Source: Stutzerimonas stutzeri
GTDB taxonomy: Bacteria; Pseudomonadota; Gammaproteobacteria; Pseudomonadales; Pseudomonadaceae
NCBI RefSeq assembly: GCF_038561965.1
Contig: NZ_CP139348.1
Location: 4,588,001-4,652,000, forward strand
DNA: 64,000 bases
Reading direction: 5' to 3'
Below are positions 63,451 to 64,000 of this stretch, in pieces (position 1 is the stretch's first letter; every line of letters starts with the position of its first letter). The position numbers and the translations under genes are program-made. Under the pieces are notes generated by a model, which made no database searches, was not told the DNA's origin, and saw only the letters and a program-made list of their open reading frames with translations.

Positions 63451-64000
63451 ATGCACAACAACAATAACGGCTACCCCTCGCAAACCCGCGCCTGGGTCAC
63501 GGTCGCCATCCTCATGCTCGCCTATGTGCTGTCCTTCGTCGATCGGCAGATCCTCAACCTGCTGGTCGAGCCGATCCGCCGTGATCTGGATATCACCGAC
63601 ACCCACATGAGCCTGCTCATGGGCTTCTCCTTCGCGGTGTTCTACACCATCTGCGGCGTGCCCATCGGGCGCCTGGCCGACCGCAAGAGCCGCCGCGGCA
63701 TCATCGCCATCGGCGTGTTGGTGTGGAGCCTGATGACCGCCCTGTGCGGCACCGCGCGAACCTTCTGGCAGTTCCTCGTGTTCCGCATCGGCGTCGGCGT
63801 CGGCGAGGCGGCGCTGTCGCCTTCGGCGTATTCACTGATCGCCGATAGCTTTCCGCCCAAGCTGCGCGGCACCGCCATGAGCGTCTACTCGATGGGCATC
63901 TACATCGGCTCCGGCCTGGCCTTTCTGCTCGGCGGGCTGGTGGTCAAATTCGCCTCGGCGCAGGGCGATGTGGAACTGCCGGTGCTCGGCATGGTGCGCC
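63451..64000 (+). CDS. MFS transporter, 5' part (window edge)
   Basis: 183 codons of an MFS transporter are visible: helix 1 (VTVAILMLAYVLSFVDRQILNLLVEPIRRDL), the Spinster-like start, and the conserved loop GRLADRKSRRGIIA between helices 2 and 3. Helix 4-5 includes RIGVGVGEAALSPSAYSLIADSFP. GGAG lies seven bases before the ATG. The gene runs off the window. Confidence 0.85.
   Translation, partial: MHNNNNGYPSQTRAWVTVAILMLAYVLSFVDRQILNLLVEPIRRDLDITDTHMSLLMGFSFAVFYTICGVPIGRLADRKSRRGIIAIGVLVWSLMTALCGTARTFWQFLVFRIGVGVGEAALSPSAYSLIADSFPPKLRGTAMSVYSMGIYIGSGLAFLLGGLVVKFASAQGDVELPVLGMVR

Noticed and set aside
1..64000. tRNA, rRNA and CRISPR arrays
   Set aside because: No cloverleaf, rRNA or regularly spaced direct repeats were seen by eye; a covariance search could still find a missed tRNA.

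Overview
The window is GC-rich chromosomal DNA of a gamma-proteobacterium, almost certainly Pseudomonas sensu lato, and the gene set fits the P. stutzeri (Stutzerimonas) group best. The pointers are the polA-DUF2782-thrB-nrdJb-nrdJa neighbourhood, oxyR next to recG, an xcp-type type II secretion cluster, the Pseudomonas-typical DUF2388 and DUF4105 genes, a candidate ErsA sRNA beside polA, and Pseudomonas-style dispersed palindromes. Placement in the stutzeri group rests mainly on the second flagellar export cluster, because P. stutzeri is known for lateral flagella. It is an inference.

Layout. (1) 1-8.2 kb: a flagellar switch and export operon fliM-fliN-fliP-fliQ-fliR-flhB-flhA, without fliL or fliO, in the order of lateral (Laf, Flag-2) systems. 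The start of a divergent regulator-like gene lies at the window edge and a convergent PilZ gene follows. An 824-bp inverted repeat sits between fliP and fliQ. (2) 8.4-15.3 kb: a small acidic protein, a haem-oxygenase-like diiron enzyme paired with a methyltransferase, an AEC transporter, a small membrane protein, a zinc alcohol dehydrogenase and an SDR protein. (3) 15.4-19.9 kb: oxyR, recG and a YbaK-HDOD fusion gene. (4) 19.9-27.6 kb: T2SS genes gspE to gspM on the minus strand, without gspC or gspD. (5) 28.1-31.1 kb: the three-subunit pntAA-pntAB-pntB transhydrogenase and its terminator. (6) 31.2-37.3 kb: mdaB, a BASS transporter, an AraC regulator, a DUF1127 protein, three tandem DUF2388 genes and a large DUF4105 protein with an HEVAH motif.

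(7) 37.4-45.3 kb: an auxiliary type VI secretion module, hcp-vgrG-DUF4123-VasX-like effector-membrane immunity candidate, in the same order as the Vibrio cholerae hcp2-vgrG2-vasW-vasX-tsiV2 cluster. It lies directly downstream of polA and the ErsA-like sRNA. (8) 45.6-54 kb: ersA candidate, polA, DUF2782, thrB, then a three-gene phospholipid module (CDP-alcohol phosphotransferase, acyltransferase, CdsA-like enzyme) and ppnN. (9) 54-64 kb: an EamA transporter, split class II ribonucleotide reductase nrdJa/nrdJb, rpmG/rpmB, an acyl-CoA ligase, IclR and TetR regulators, an alpha/beta hydrolase and the 5' part of an MFS transporter.

I saw no rRNA, tRNA, CRISPR array, transposase or phage genes. 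The parts most likely to reward further work are the lateral flagellar cluster with its giant palindrome, the VasX-like T6SS module, the diiron-enzyme/methyltransferase pair, the DUF2388-DUF4105 cluster and the phospholipid module between thrB and nrdJ.
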